Positions 51,271 through 59,394 of a DNA stretch of 64,000 nucleotides are shown in pieces. The stretch is from Caryophanales bacterium UBA743 (GTDB lineage Bacteria > Bacillota_I > Bacilli_A > RFN20 > CAG-826), in contig DBKT01000004.1 of the NCBI GenBank assembly GCA_002297365.1, forward strand, positions 248,001 through 312,000. Reading direction: 5' to 3'. Every line of letters begins with the position of its first letter. Positions within the stretch are counted from its first letter, which is position 1. The notes under the pieces were generated by a model. That model made no database searches. It was not told the origin of the DNA and saw only the letters and a program-made list of their open reading frames with translations. The position numbers and the translations under genes were made by a program.

Positions 51271-51298
51271 TTGAATTCCTCTCACTTTTTTGTAAAAT
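51271..51298 (+). promoter_or_regulatory. Promoter of the SipW/TasA-McrB-ABC operon
   Basis: TTGAAT (51271-51276), 16-base spacer, TAAAAT (51293-51298); AAGAGGAG at 51307-51314 serves the first gene. No other promoter or terminator is evident down to 64000. Confidence 0.6.
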
Positions 51299-51325
51299 GA
51301 ACGTATAAGAGGAGAACTTTTAGAA

Positions 51326-52033
51326 ATGAACAAATTCAAAAAGAAAACCCGGTCCAAAATGATCGCCGCAAGCATCGCTATCCTGAGCTCTGCCGCGGTT
51401 GTTTCCACCGGTTTTGCCGCATGGGTTATTAGCTGGGGCGATGAAAAGTATGCCGAAGGCTCAATTAAAGCGGACACTGTTAGTGATGCTTCCCACTTAA
51501 TTAGCAATTTAAAATGGGATGTGGCTGGAAACGCCATTTCTTTTGGAGCACCCGAAATATCTACTGGGGGCAGCCTTTTGAACTATGCGGGCGATATCCG
51601 CGAAAAATTGACTGCGAGCGCCACCTTTCAAGTGGCCAATTTAGAGGAAGGTTGGTCTATTAAAACTTTATTCGACACAGCCAATTTGAATGTAATCGAA
51701 AATGTTAGCAGTGGACAAAACGCCAAATATCCTACCGATGGAACTCTTGTTTGCACATTGCCAAAATACGTTGAAGGCGAAGTTAATAAGGCTCAAGCCG
51801 GTGTTTATCTAAATACCGAAACCGGAACTAATGTGGGAACAAAGTCAGCTTTTGGCGATTTTAAATTAACCGTAGTTTTTACTTGGGGGACTGCCACAGG
51901 AAAAGACAACCCATTTGTTTACTATAACAAGCTTGAGGTTAATTCAGCTAATAAAGCATCGGCCTCCAGTATGCTTGCCGGTGTTTATAACCTAAATGGC
52001 GTGCAATTTAAATTAACGATTAAGACAAAATAA
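51326..52033 (+). CDS. SipW-dependent TasA-like secreted protein 1
   Basis: 235 residues beginning with a basic stretch, a hydrophobic core AASIAILSSAAVVSTGFAAW, then a short spacer: the SipW-type signal peptide with the (S/T)GFAA(W/F) signature that precedes the cleavage site in TasA, TapA and camelysin. The mature 200 residues are beta-rich and acidic, resembling TasA fibre subunits in layout rather than sequence. It is the first gene of the operon, 12 bases before a related gene, with the peptidase third. Confidence 0.8.
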   Translation: MNKFKKKTRSKMIAASIAILSSAAVVSTGFAAWVISWGDEKYAEGSIKADTVSDASHLISNLKWDVAGNAISFGAPEISTGGSLLNYAGDIREKLTASATFQVANLEEGWSIKTLFDTANLNVIENVSSGQNAKYPTDGTLVCTLPKYVEGEVNKAQAGVYLNTETGTNVGTKSAFGDFKLTVVFTWGTATGKDNPFVYYNKLEVNSANKASASSMLAGVYNLNGVQFKLTIKTK

Positions 52034-52045
52034 GGAAATGAATTT

Positions 52046-52852
52046 ATGGCTAAATTAACAAGAAGATCCTATAAAAGAAAGAAAATCGCTTTCGCTGCTG
52101 TCATTTTAGGCGGCGTTGCATTGGTTTCTAGCGGCTTTGCTGCTTTTGTGCTTTCGCAAGACAAAACAGGTGATGGGACTGGTTCCATTCAGGTCGGAGA
52201 AGTTTCCGATGGCAATTTGGAGATGACAATCGCAAGCCAAATCAAAGGAAACGAAAAAGACGCGAATTATACGAATGGGTGGAAGGAAGGCTCTCCAACG
52301 CCAACGAAGGAGCAAAGCTCTGATTTCTTCCGCTTTGATGCGGCTTATGGTGATACCACTGGCAGAGCGAAATGGAATGGAACGGATTATGAACATCTGG
52401 AGATTCGATATACCGTTACCATTATTTCCGTTACCGATTCCTTTGATAAGCTAACCATTAAGATGGCCCAAAACTCTTGGATCGATGATATGGTCGACAA
52501 GAATAATATTGTTGCACCTGCATGCTATACGGAAGAGGGTTTAAAAATCGCCGTGACGAAAACCGCGCCTGATTCCGAGGATAAAGATTCAAAATATAAA
52601 TGGGTAGCCGTTTACACGGTTGCTTTCCAATGGGGAGCGACATTCGATGGCATGAATCCAACCGAATATTACGATAAAGATTATACAGGTACTGAGGGTT
52701 ATGACTATAAGCCCGCGACCTCAGAATCAGAAGCTTCCGGAACTCCAAAAGGAAAAGACATCGACTATTCGACCATGGTAAGTACGATTGACAGTCTCTT
52801 TAAAGCGAATATCGATCCTTTTAAGATTACCTTCCACGCTACCGCGAAATAA
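52046..52852 (+). CDS. SipW-dependent TasA-like secreted protein 2
   Basis: 268 residues with the same signal type (FAAVILGGVALVSSGFAAFV). The mature domain is beta-rich, with WKEGSPTPTKEQSSDFFRFD and AVYTVAFQWGATFDGMNPTEY. The FxWG-T-x-x-G-x-NP-x-x-YY segment is shared with protein 1 (FTWGTATGKDNPFVYYN), so the two are paralogous subunits. Probably a fibre or surface-layer component processed by the downstream SipW peptidase. Confidence 0.8.
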   Translation: MAKLTRRSYKRKKIAFAAVILGGVALVSSGFAAFVLSQDKTGDGTGSIQVGEVSDGNLEMTIASQIKGNEKDANYTNGWKEGSPTPTKEQSSDFFRFDAAYGDTTGRAKWNGTDYEHLEIRYTVTIISVTDSFDKLTIKMAQNSWIDDMVDKNNIVAPACYTEEGLKIAVTKTAPDSEDKDSKYKWVAVYTVAFQWGATFDGMNPTEYYDKDYTGTEGYDYKPATSESEASGTPKGKDIDYSTMVSTIDSLFKANIDPFKITFHATAK

Positions 52853-52861
52853 CTTTGACCT

Positions 52862-53929
52862 ATGTCAACAACCGAGATCATCGCTTTAGTAGCCACATGC
52901 ATTGGGGTTATAAGCTTTGCTCTTGTCATCACGATTCTCTATAAAAATTATACCGTCAAGATGCTTTTTGAGACTGAAAACGGTCTTAGGGACATCGAAT
53001 TGATCGATATGATGATTTATGAAGGGGAGAAACGCGTTCAAAGACGTGAAAAGGCGTTTTCTATCTTAAAAAACGTTCTCTATTATATCTTCTTGGTTCT
53101 TGCGATCCCCTTCCTCGGATTTGCCATTTATTCGCGTATCACCAATGGTGTGGTCATGATTGGCGATTCTTCCGCTATGGTTGTCGCTTCCGGCTCCATG
53201 AGCGAAAAGAATCCATCCAATGATTATCTTCTTACATACGGCTTAAACAATCAGTTTAAAACCTATGACTTAATCACTCTCAAAAAGGTAGATAACGAAT
53301 ATTCTTTGCGTAAATACGATGTCATCGCCTATCGGAATGACAAAAAACAGAATATCATTCACCGGATCATCGAAATTGAGACGGTGAATGGTGCCCTTCG
53401 TTTCACCACGCGTGGGGACGCGAATAGCGCAACCGACTCCTACAAGCCAACATTCGGCGATATTATCGGAAGATATACCGGAAAAAGAATCCCAGTTGTC
53501 GGAATCTTCATCTCTTTCTTCCAAAGCTATGCCGGTATAGTCACGGTTTGCTCTGTCGTTTATTGCTTATGGAGCATCGATCGGCAAAATAAAAAGCTCG
53601 AATTCGCGGAAGAAGACAGAAAAGAGATTTTAGAGCATGTCTTTGACCTCCCTAGCATGAATGAAAACACCTATCAGGAAATGGCAGACGAGGTCCAATC
53701 AAAAATCTATTACCAAGGATTCTGCTATCAATTCAATGACAAAGGCTTTGTCTCCAAAACCGAGATGAGCGAAGAAGAGAAAAAAGAATTCGATGTGACC
53801 AATCTAACCAAAATCGAAAAAGACGGAGAAAAAGAAAAGAAAACCATTTTCTCTTCTCTCCTTCAAAAAATAACCAAAAAAGAAACCCAACAAAACAAGG
53901 AGGGGAAAGAAAATGAAGAAGATGATTAG
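52862..53929 (+). CDS. sipW: SipW-like (ER-type, S26B) signal peptidase I
   Basis: 355 residues. N-terminal membrane helix (8-30) and a second near 68-90. The catalytic core has VVASGSMSEKN (Ser about 112), IIHRIIEI with histidine replacing the lysine of P-type enzymes (about 166), and TRGDANSATD; this Ser/His/Asp set defines the ER-type family that includes SipW. A third helix (about 215-235) is followed by a 120-residue cytoplasmic tail rich in K and E that is not usual in SipW. It processes the TasA-like proteins on either side and overlaps the next gene by 17 bases. Confidence 0.88.
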   Translation: MSTTEIIALVATCIGVISFALVITILYKNYTVKMLFETENGLRDIELIDMMIYEGEKRVQRREKAFSILKNVLYYIFLVLAIPFLGFAIYSRITNGVVMIGDSSAMVVASGSMSEKNPSNDYLLTYGLNNQFKTYDLITLKKVDNEYSLRKYDVIAYRNDKKQNIIHRIIEIETVNGALRFTTRGDANSATDSYKPTFGDIIGRYTGKRIPVVGIFISFFQSYAGIVTVCSVVYCLWSIDRQNKKLEFAEEDRKEILEHVFDLPSMNENTYQEMADEVQSKIYYQGFCYQFNDKGFVSKTEMSEEEKKEFDVTNLTKIEKDGEKEKKTIFSSLLQKITKKETQQNKEGKENEEDD

Positions 53930-55727
53930 ACCATATCTAACAAGAAAGAACCTGATACTCATCGCGATCATGGGTATCTATGCGGCTCTTTTCGCTTTTA
54001 CGGGGCTCTGCTTAGTCGCCGATGGCAAAGTATTCTCGTTAGACAACCCATTGTTAGCCTTAGGAAAAGGCATGGGATATACGCCAATTGAAGTGGGAGA
54101 AGGGGGCATGAGCATTCTCGTGGTCTCCATCCTTCTTGTCGCGGTGTATATCATTCTTCTTACTTTCATGTTGGTCTACATCCGCCGTTTTGCGGTGATT
54201 AACAACATCAAAGCCAGCAATAAGAAACTCATCTTCGTTTATGTTGGAGCCGTTCTTATCAGCATTCTTCTTTCCTATGGGTTATCCGTGGTGATTGCGG
54301 CCCTTCAAGGGAATGGCGCTTCCATTGCCCCAACCTCCTACGTTCTTGGCTACTCTTTTATGGTTTCCCTTTTGGTTTCTTTCGGTCTAGCCATCGTTAT
54401 CGGCGCAATCGCGATGCTTATCGTCAATATTCATTTGGTCAACCAACCTTATCGTTTCTTCTCTTCCGATGAGAATGAAAAGCTCGAAGATATGGATGAA
54501 GATAAAAACGAAGACGTATCCTCCTCTTTTGACAAAGATACGAACGAAAGCACTTTAAAGGGAGAAACAACGTTGAATTCCAACACGGTCAGTTTGGATA
54601 ACGAAGATAAAGCGAGAGATTTAGATACCCGTGAGAAAGTCTTCCCCGGTCTATCTAAGATCGATGAGAAATACTCGGGCTTCGAGGTGGAAAGCGTCCC
54701 TACAGACGAGATTACGCTTGAAGAGCTGGCTTTGAAATTCCGTAATTATCTAGCCAAAGAAGAGCATCTCTATTTCGATATAGAGACAATCCGTATTTTC
54801 TTGGCGTCTTTAGGCACTTCTCATTTCATGATTTTAGAAGGCCTTTCTGGCACGGGAAAATCTTCCTTGCCGCGTTTCTTTGCGAAATTCATCAATGCCA
54901 AAGTCACCTTTATCCCCGTTCAAGCCACTTGGAGGGACAAATCTTCCTTGCTTGGCTATTTCAACGATTTCTCAAGAATCTATAACGAGACGGATTTCCT
55001 TCTTTCCTTATATGAAGCGGGATACAACCCCGATCAGATCAACATTTTCGTTCTCGATGAGATGAATATTTCCCGTGTGGAATATTATTTCGCGGATTTC
55101 CTCTCTGTTTTGGAATATCCCTCCGACGAATGGAAAATCAGAATCATGCAATTGCCATACGGCTTCGTTTCCCCAACGAAACTTATCGATGGAAACTTGC
55201 AGATAACGCCGAATTCTTTCTTCGTTGGCACAGCCAATAAAGACGATTCCACCTTCTCTATTGCCGATAAGGTCTATGACCGTTCCATCACCGTGGACTT
55301 CCAAACGAAGAATGAGCCTTTCTCCGTTAAAGAAAAAGTGGAGCCAATTCATCTTTCTTATAGCAAGCTCTCTTCTTTGTTTAATGCCGCTTCCGCCATC
55401 GAAGAGAATCATCTTAACAAAGAAGACCTTCAGAGATTCAATAGCATCACCGACTACATCTATGATGAATTCGACGTGGCTTTCGGCAACCGTATCCTGA
55501 ATCAAATCGAAACCATCGTCCCTCTTTATATCGCTCTTGGTGGCAAAAAAGAGGAAATCATGGATTTCATGCTCACGGGAAAGGTCCTTTGCAAGCTGGA
55601 AGGAAGGTTTGAGGATTTCGTCAAACCATCCTTAAAGAACTTGCTTCTCTTGCTCGATAAGACGTACGGCAAGGGAAATTTCCCTCATAGTGTCGCTTAC
55701 ATCAATCGATTGATCAAAAAACTATAA
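53913..55727 (+). CDS. Membrane-anchored McrB-like AAA+ ATPase
   Basis: 604 residues. Four N-terminal membrane helices (about 10-35, 59-83, 103-128, 145-170), then an acidic linker (about 185-250) and an AAA_5/McrB-type motor: Walker A GLSGTGKSS (about 310-318), Walker B IFVLDEMNISRVEYYFADFL (about 378-397), sensor-1 GTANKDDS (about 437) and arginine region KVYDRS. McrB motors normally act in cytoplasmic restriction; a transmembrane N-terminus and a place between sipW and an ABC transporter suggest a membrane-remodelling or substrate-handling motor for the secreted proteins. It overlaps sipW and lies two bases before its DUF2357-like partner. Confidence 0.82.
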   Translation: MKKMIRPYLTRKNLILIAIMGIYAALFAFTGLCLVADGKVFSLDNPLLALGKGMGYTPIEVGEGGMSILVVSILLVAVYIILLTFMLVYIRRFAVINNIKASNKKLIFVYVGAVLISILLSYGLSVVIAALQGNGASIAPTSYVLGYSFMVSLLVSFGLAIVIGAIAMLIVNIHLVNQPYRFFSSDENEKLEDMDEDKNEDVSSSFDKDTNESTLKGETTLNSNTVSLDNEDKARDLDTREKVFPGLSKIDEKYSGFEVESVPTDEITLEELALKFRNYLAKEEHLYFDIETIRIFLASLGTSHFMILEGLSGTGKSSLPRFFAKFINAKVTFIPVQATWRDKSSLLGYFNDFSRIYNETDFLLSLYEAGYNPDQINIFVLDEMNISRVEYYFADFLSVLEYPSDEWKIRIMQLPYGFVSPTKLIDGNLQITPNSFFVGTANKDDSTFSIADKVYDRSITVDFQTKNEPFSVKEKVEPIHLSYSKLSSLFNAASAIEENHLNKEDLQRFNSITDYIYDEFDVAFGNRILNQIETIVPLYIALGGKKEEIMDFMLTGKVLCKLEGRFEDFVKPSLKNLLLLLDKTYGKGNFPHSVAYINRLIKKL

Positions 55728-55729
55728 CC

Positions 55730-57016
55730 ATGAGAAACGTCGAGGAAATCTCGCTTCGGGAAGGGGTCAAGAAACTAGAAAACACCTTTCTTCTTTCCCC
55801 CTCTTTGGAGGAGAGCTATGCAAACATCTTAGAAAAAGAGCTTCCTTCCTTACAAAAGCTCTCTTTTTCCCATGATAAAAAGCTCTTCTCCTCTCTCCAA
55901 AACATCCTTAACGTTATCTCTTCTATCGCCTTAAAACCCTTTACGCTCAATAAGAGAGAAGAAATCATCGAATCCTCGGGCAAAGCCTCCTCTATCTCGG
56001 ATGAAGCCTTCCGCAAAACCTTGAAGGATTCCTCCCTTTGGAAAAGATATGGCCACGATCTGCTTCCAGAAGAGGTTTATTATTTCCAATATTATGATGA
56101 GCTTCTCACGTATGAGAATATCTTCATCATTACCTTGTTGGAATTCATTTCCTCAGAGTTAGAGAAATACCGTTCTTTCTACGTTTCTCTTTTGAAAACA
56201 AGCGATGAATCCTCCCTTCTTACTTTAGAGGGGGATGTTCTTTCGAGAGCATTGGAAGATACTTTGAAAACAGAGCATAAGCTCATGAAGATCAAAAACA
56301 CATCTTTCTATAAGAGGGTGTCTCACGTCAACAAACGCATCAAAAACGTCATCCCAACCAACATTCTTTTGAAAAATCAGCGATATAACGCCGCATACAA
56401 GTTCTATAAAGAGATGATCACCTATGAAGATCTATCATCTTTAAAAGAAGACCTTGCCCGATATTGGTATATCCTTCTTTTGAAAGAGCTTCGTAAAGAA
56501 GGCTACCTTCTTCGTGAGAGCAAAGTCAAGCTCATGGATAAAAAGAAGATTCTTCTTCCTTCTTCCCTCCATTTCAGAAAAGGGGAAGAAATGGAACTCT
56601 CGTTGTCCTATCTCGAGAAAGAAAGCGCCTTTCTTTTCGAAGGAAAGATGGACAAAGTCGACGGAAAAATCCTTCTTCATTTAGAAAGCAACGAACCTTT
56701 CCCCTATGTGGAAGAAAAAGAGACGGTTGCAGGGGATGATTTCCTCTCTCTTTGGCATTATGGCTATAAAAAAGAAATGGAAAACCTCCTTTTTAGTGAA
56801 GATTACCTGACCGAAGAAGAACTCGTCCGTCTTTTCTTTTCCTCCCATTTCGTAGAGAATCAAGGAAACGAGGAAATCTATTCCAAATACTGCCCTCTTT
56901 GCAAGAGCGACTCTTTAAAAGAGAAGGGGAATGCCTATCTTTGTGAAGATTGCTACTCCCTTTATCATTTAGATAACAAAGGGAAGATTATCTTCCTTAA
57001 CCGCAGGAGAAAATAA
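55730..57016 (+). CDS. DUF2357/McrC-like partner protein with zinc ribbon
   Basis: 428 residues, mostly helical, with NVIPTNILLKNQRYNAAYKF at about 200-220, which resembles the DUF2357 proteins that accompany McrB-like GTPases/ATPases. A C-terminal zinc ribbon CPLCKSDSLKEKGNAYLCED (about 388-408) closes with KGKIIFLNRR. I do not see a clear PD-(D/E)xK nuclease motif such as an intact catalytic D...ExK in the expected place. It is coupled to the AAA+ gene and ends directly against the ABC ATPase gene, so the trio is likely co-regulated. Confidence 0.65.
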   Translation: MRNVEEISLREGVKKLENTFLLSPSLEESYANILEKELPSLQKLSFSHDKKLFSSLQNILNVISSIALKPFTLNKREEIIESSGKASSISDEAFRKTLKDSSLWKRYGHDLLPEEVYYFQYYDELLTYENIFIITLLEFISSELEKYRSFYVSLLKTSDESSLLTLEGDVLSRALEDTLKTEHKLMKIKNTSFYKRVSHVNKRIKNVIPTNILLKNQRYNAAYKFYKEMITYEDLSSLKEDLARYWYILLLKELRKEGYLLRESKVKLMDKKKILLPSSLHFRKGEEMELSLSYLEKESAFLFEGKMDKVDGKILLHLESNEPFPYVEEKETVAGDDFLSLWHYGYKKEMENLLFSEDYLTEEELVRLFFSSHFVENQGNEEIYSKYCPLCKSDSLKEKGNAYLCEDCYSLYHLDNKGKIIFLNRRRK

Positions 57017-57802
57017 GTGAAAGAAAACGAAATGAAAGAAAATAAGGAAATCGAAGAAAGAGATTTCGACGAGAATACTCCTGCCATCTTGATTCAAGAT
57101 CTCCATAAATCCTATGGGAAGAAAGAAGTGTTGAAAGGATTGAATCTGGAAGTCAAGCAAGGGGAGCTTTTCGGCTTCATCGGAAGAAATGGCGCGGGCA
57201 AATCCACGACCATCGACTGCATGATCGGCTTAAAGAAATTCAATTCAGGCCAGATTGAGCTTCTTTCTTACGACATCGTTCAAGAACCTCTGCTTGCCAA
57301 ATCCCATTTCGGCTACGTTCCTTCTGAGCCGACCGTCTATGAAGCCATGACAGGCTATGAATATCTAGAATTCGTGGCTTCCATCTATCAAATTTCCGAA
57401 GGACAATTCAAAGCCAATTACAAATATCTTTGCAACCGCCTGCAACTAAGGGAAGAAGACCTTGAGGTGCCTGCGTCAAATTATTCTCATGGCATGAAGC
57501 AGAAACTCTGTTTGGTCGCTTCTTTGCTGAATAACCCGGATATTTGGATTTTAGATGAGCCAACCGTGGGGCTTGACGTGATTGCCGTAGAAGAGCTGAA
57601 AAAAATGATGAAAGAATATTCCGAGCACGGAAAAACCGTTTTCGTCACCTCCCACAATATCGAACTGGTTGCCAAAATATGTGACCGCGTCGCGATTACT
57701 AACGAAGGCAAAATCGCTCATCTTTTGGATTTGAACAAAGATCCCAATAAGCGCCTTCAATTGCCGCGCCTTTTCTTTGAAATCTACGAGGGGGAAAAAT
57801 AA
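57017..57802 (+). CDS. ABC transporter ATPase of the SipW operon
   Basis: 261 residues from GTG 57017, eight bases after AGGAGAA and touching the previous stop; ATG 57032 is an alternative. Walker A GRNGAGKST (about 57), signature YSHGMKQKL, Walker B IWILDEPTVGLDV, switch TSHNIELV. It is a BcrA/Nat-type exporter ATPase with a one-base overlap to the permease. Confidence 0.9.
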   Translation: MKENEMKENKEIEERDFDENTPAILIQDLHKSYGKKEVLKGLNLEVKQGELFGFIGRNGAGKSTTIDCMIGLKKFNSGQIELLSYDIVQEPLLAKSHFGYVPSEPTVYEAMTGYEYLEFVASIYQISEGQFKANYKYLCNRLQLREEDLEVPASNYSHGMKQKLCLVASLLNNPDIWILDEPTVGLDVIAVEELKKMMKEYSEHGKTVFVTSHNIELVAKICDRVAITNEGKIAHLLDLNKDPNKRLQLPRLFFEIYEGEK

Positions 57803-59394
57803 TGCTTAATCTCATTGCCAAAGATTTCAAACTGATCTTCGCCAAGAACGGCTCACGCTCCTCAAGGATTTTATCGTGGATTTTCACTCTTTTGGCAGGT
57901 CTTCTTTTTATCGGCCTTGAGACTTATATATTCCGTAGCATTCTCTCGAAAATCTCCGTCTATGATGGGGCAGCCGAATCCTTCTTCATCCTTTTCCTCT
58001 TTATCATTGCCGTTATCATGATTTTTATTGGGGTGGTAACCGCAAGAAAGGCCTTTTTTTCCTCTGAAGACATCACTCAGCTTGCAACCTATCCGATCTC
58101 CAATGCCCAAAAGGTTTTCTCCAAACTCTTTTTCTTGCTGATAACCATGTATCTTTTCAATTTGGTCTTTGAGATGCCTCTTTTCATCGCTTATGGCAGT
58201 TATTTCCATAAGATGGTGATTTACTTCTATATGTCTCTTTATTACCCATTGCTGATCCTTGTTTTTGAGTTGGGCTTCTCTTTGATGCTCGTTTATCCCT
58301 TTAAACTATTGCTCGATTTCCTTAAGAAGCATTTCTTCATCCAGTTGGCCGTTTGTTTGCTCGTTTCTTTCGCTGGCGCCTTCGCTTATTCCTATGTTTT
58401 GAATATCTTTATCGATTTGGTTTCCGATAACCAGCTTTCCAGCTTGTTCACCACGGAGAATGTCGTTCTTGTCAAAAGAATCGCAGATAACTTGATTCCC
58501 GTGAATTTTCTTATCAAGGCCATTGTGGAATACGATATTGGGATGGTTTTCCCATATGTGGGGATCTCTTCCGGCGTTTTCTTGATCGGCCTAGCCCTCA
58601 TCGTTTATTTCTATTCCTATTTTTTAACGTACAGCTTGTCGAATAACGCCGCAATCAAGGAACATAAATACAAAAAGAGACCCGTTCGATACGCTTTGAT
58701 TAAAAAAGAGCTCATCCTTCTTTTCCGAGATTCCAACTATTTGTTTTCCTTTACTTCTCTTTTATTCGTCGAGCCTTTATTGACTTACCTTGTTCTTAAG
58801 GCTGTCAATGTCATCTTCTCGAGTGGCAACATTGCCTATTATGTTGCGGTGGTCCCTAATCTTTTGCCTTTGGCGGATGTCTTGCTGATGATGCTTTTCG
58901 GGACGATTGTCTCTTCGGGCGCATCCAATTATTTGACAAGCGAGAAAAAGAACATCCGTTTCATTAAATCCGTTCCTGTCTCCCCTTTGGAACAACTTGC
59001 CATCAAAGTGCTCCTTCCTCTTGGCTTATCCTCTTTTTTCATGCTTCTATCTTGGATTGTCTTAAAAGGCTGCGATGTGGTTTCTTGGACTACTTTTGCT
59101 TTTGGAGGGCTGTTTAGCATTTTGCTGATTGCTCTTACGAGCCTGATCTCTCTATTCGAAGAGCTTAAAATCAAACGAGGCAAGCCAAGAAACTTCCTCC
59201 TTTCCACTTTATACAGTTACTTATTGCCGTTCCTTTTTTTCCTTCTTTCGATGCTTATGGCTTATTACCAGGTGAATGTCTATTTGATTTATGCGGCTGG
59301 TTTTTTGCTCATCCTTCTTTCTTCTTTGCCTTTCGTGATTCGCTTAAAAAGCAGAGTCTCTGATCTCTTCTTGGAATTGGAGGTCATCAACTAA
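57802..59394 (+). CDS. Large ABC-2-like permease
   Basis: 530 residues with about twelve membrane helices, roughly double the usual ABC-2 length, as in fused permease halves (YthQ/EcsB-like size). Segments FFSSEDITQLATYPISNAQK and LTSEKKNIRFIKSVPVSPLE occupy equivalent positions in each half. Substrate unknown; context suggests export of a surface component. One-base overlaps with both neighbours. Confidence 0.82.
   Translation: MLNLIAKDFKLIFAKNGSRSSRILSWIFTLLAGLLFIGLETYIFRSILSKISVYDGAAESFFILFLFIIAVIMIFIGVVTARKAFFSSEDITQLATYPISNAQKVFSKLFFLLITMYLFNLVFEMPLFIAYGSYFHKMVIYFYMSLYYPLLILVFELGFSLMLVYPFKLLLDFLKKHFFIQLAVCLLVSFAGAFAYSYVLNIFIDLVSDNQLSSLFTTENVVLVKRIADNLIPVNFLIKAIVEYDIGMVFPYVGISSGVFLIGLALIVYFYSYFLTYSLSNNAAIKEHKYKKRPVRYALIKKELILLFRDSNYLFSFTSLLFVEPLLTYLVLKAVNVIFSSGNIAYYVAVVPNLLPLADVLLMMLFGTIVSSGASNYLTSEKKNIRFIKSVPVSPLEQLAIKVLLPLGLSSFFMLLSWIVLKGCDVVSWTTFAFGGLFSILLIALTSLISLFEELKIKRGKPRNFLLSTLYSYLLPFLFFLLSMLMAYYQVNVYLIYAAGFLLILLSSLPFVIRLKSRVSDLFLELEVIN

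Noticed and set aside
51037..51537. 166-codon open frame on the minus strand
   Set aside because: It is antisense to the clear SipW-type signal peptide of the first operon gene, has no ribosome site and no domain-like pattern.
55730..57016. Calling the DUF2357-like protein an McrC nuclease and the locus a restriction system
   Set aside because: No clear PD-(D/E)xK catalytic residues are visible, the motor is membrane-anchored, and the neighbours are secretion genes.
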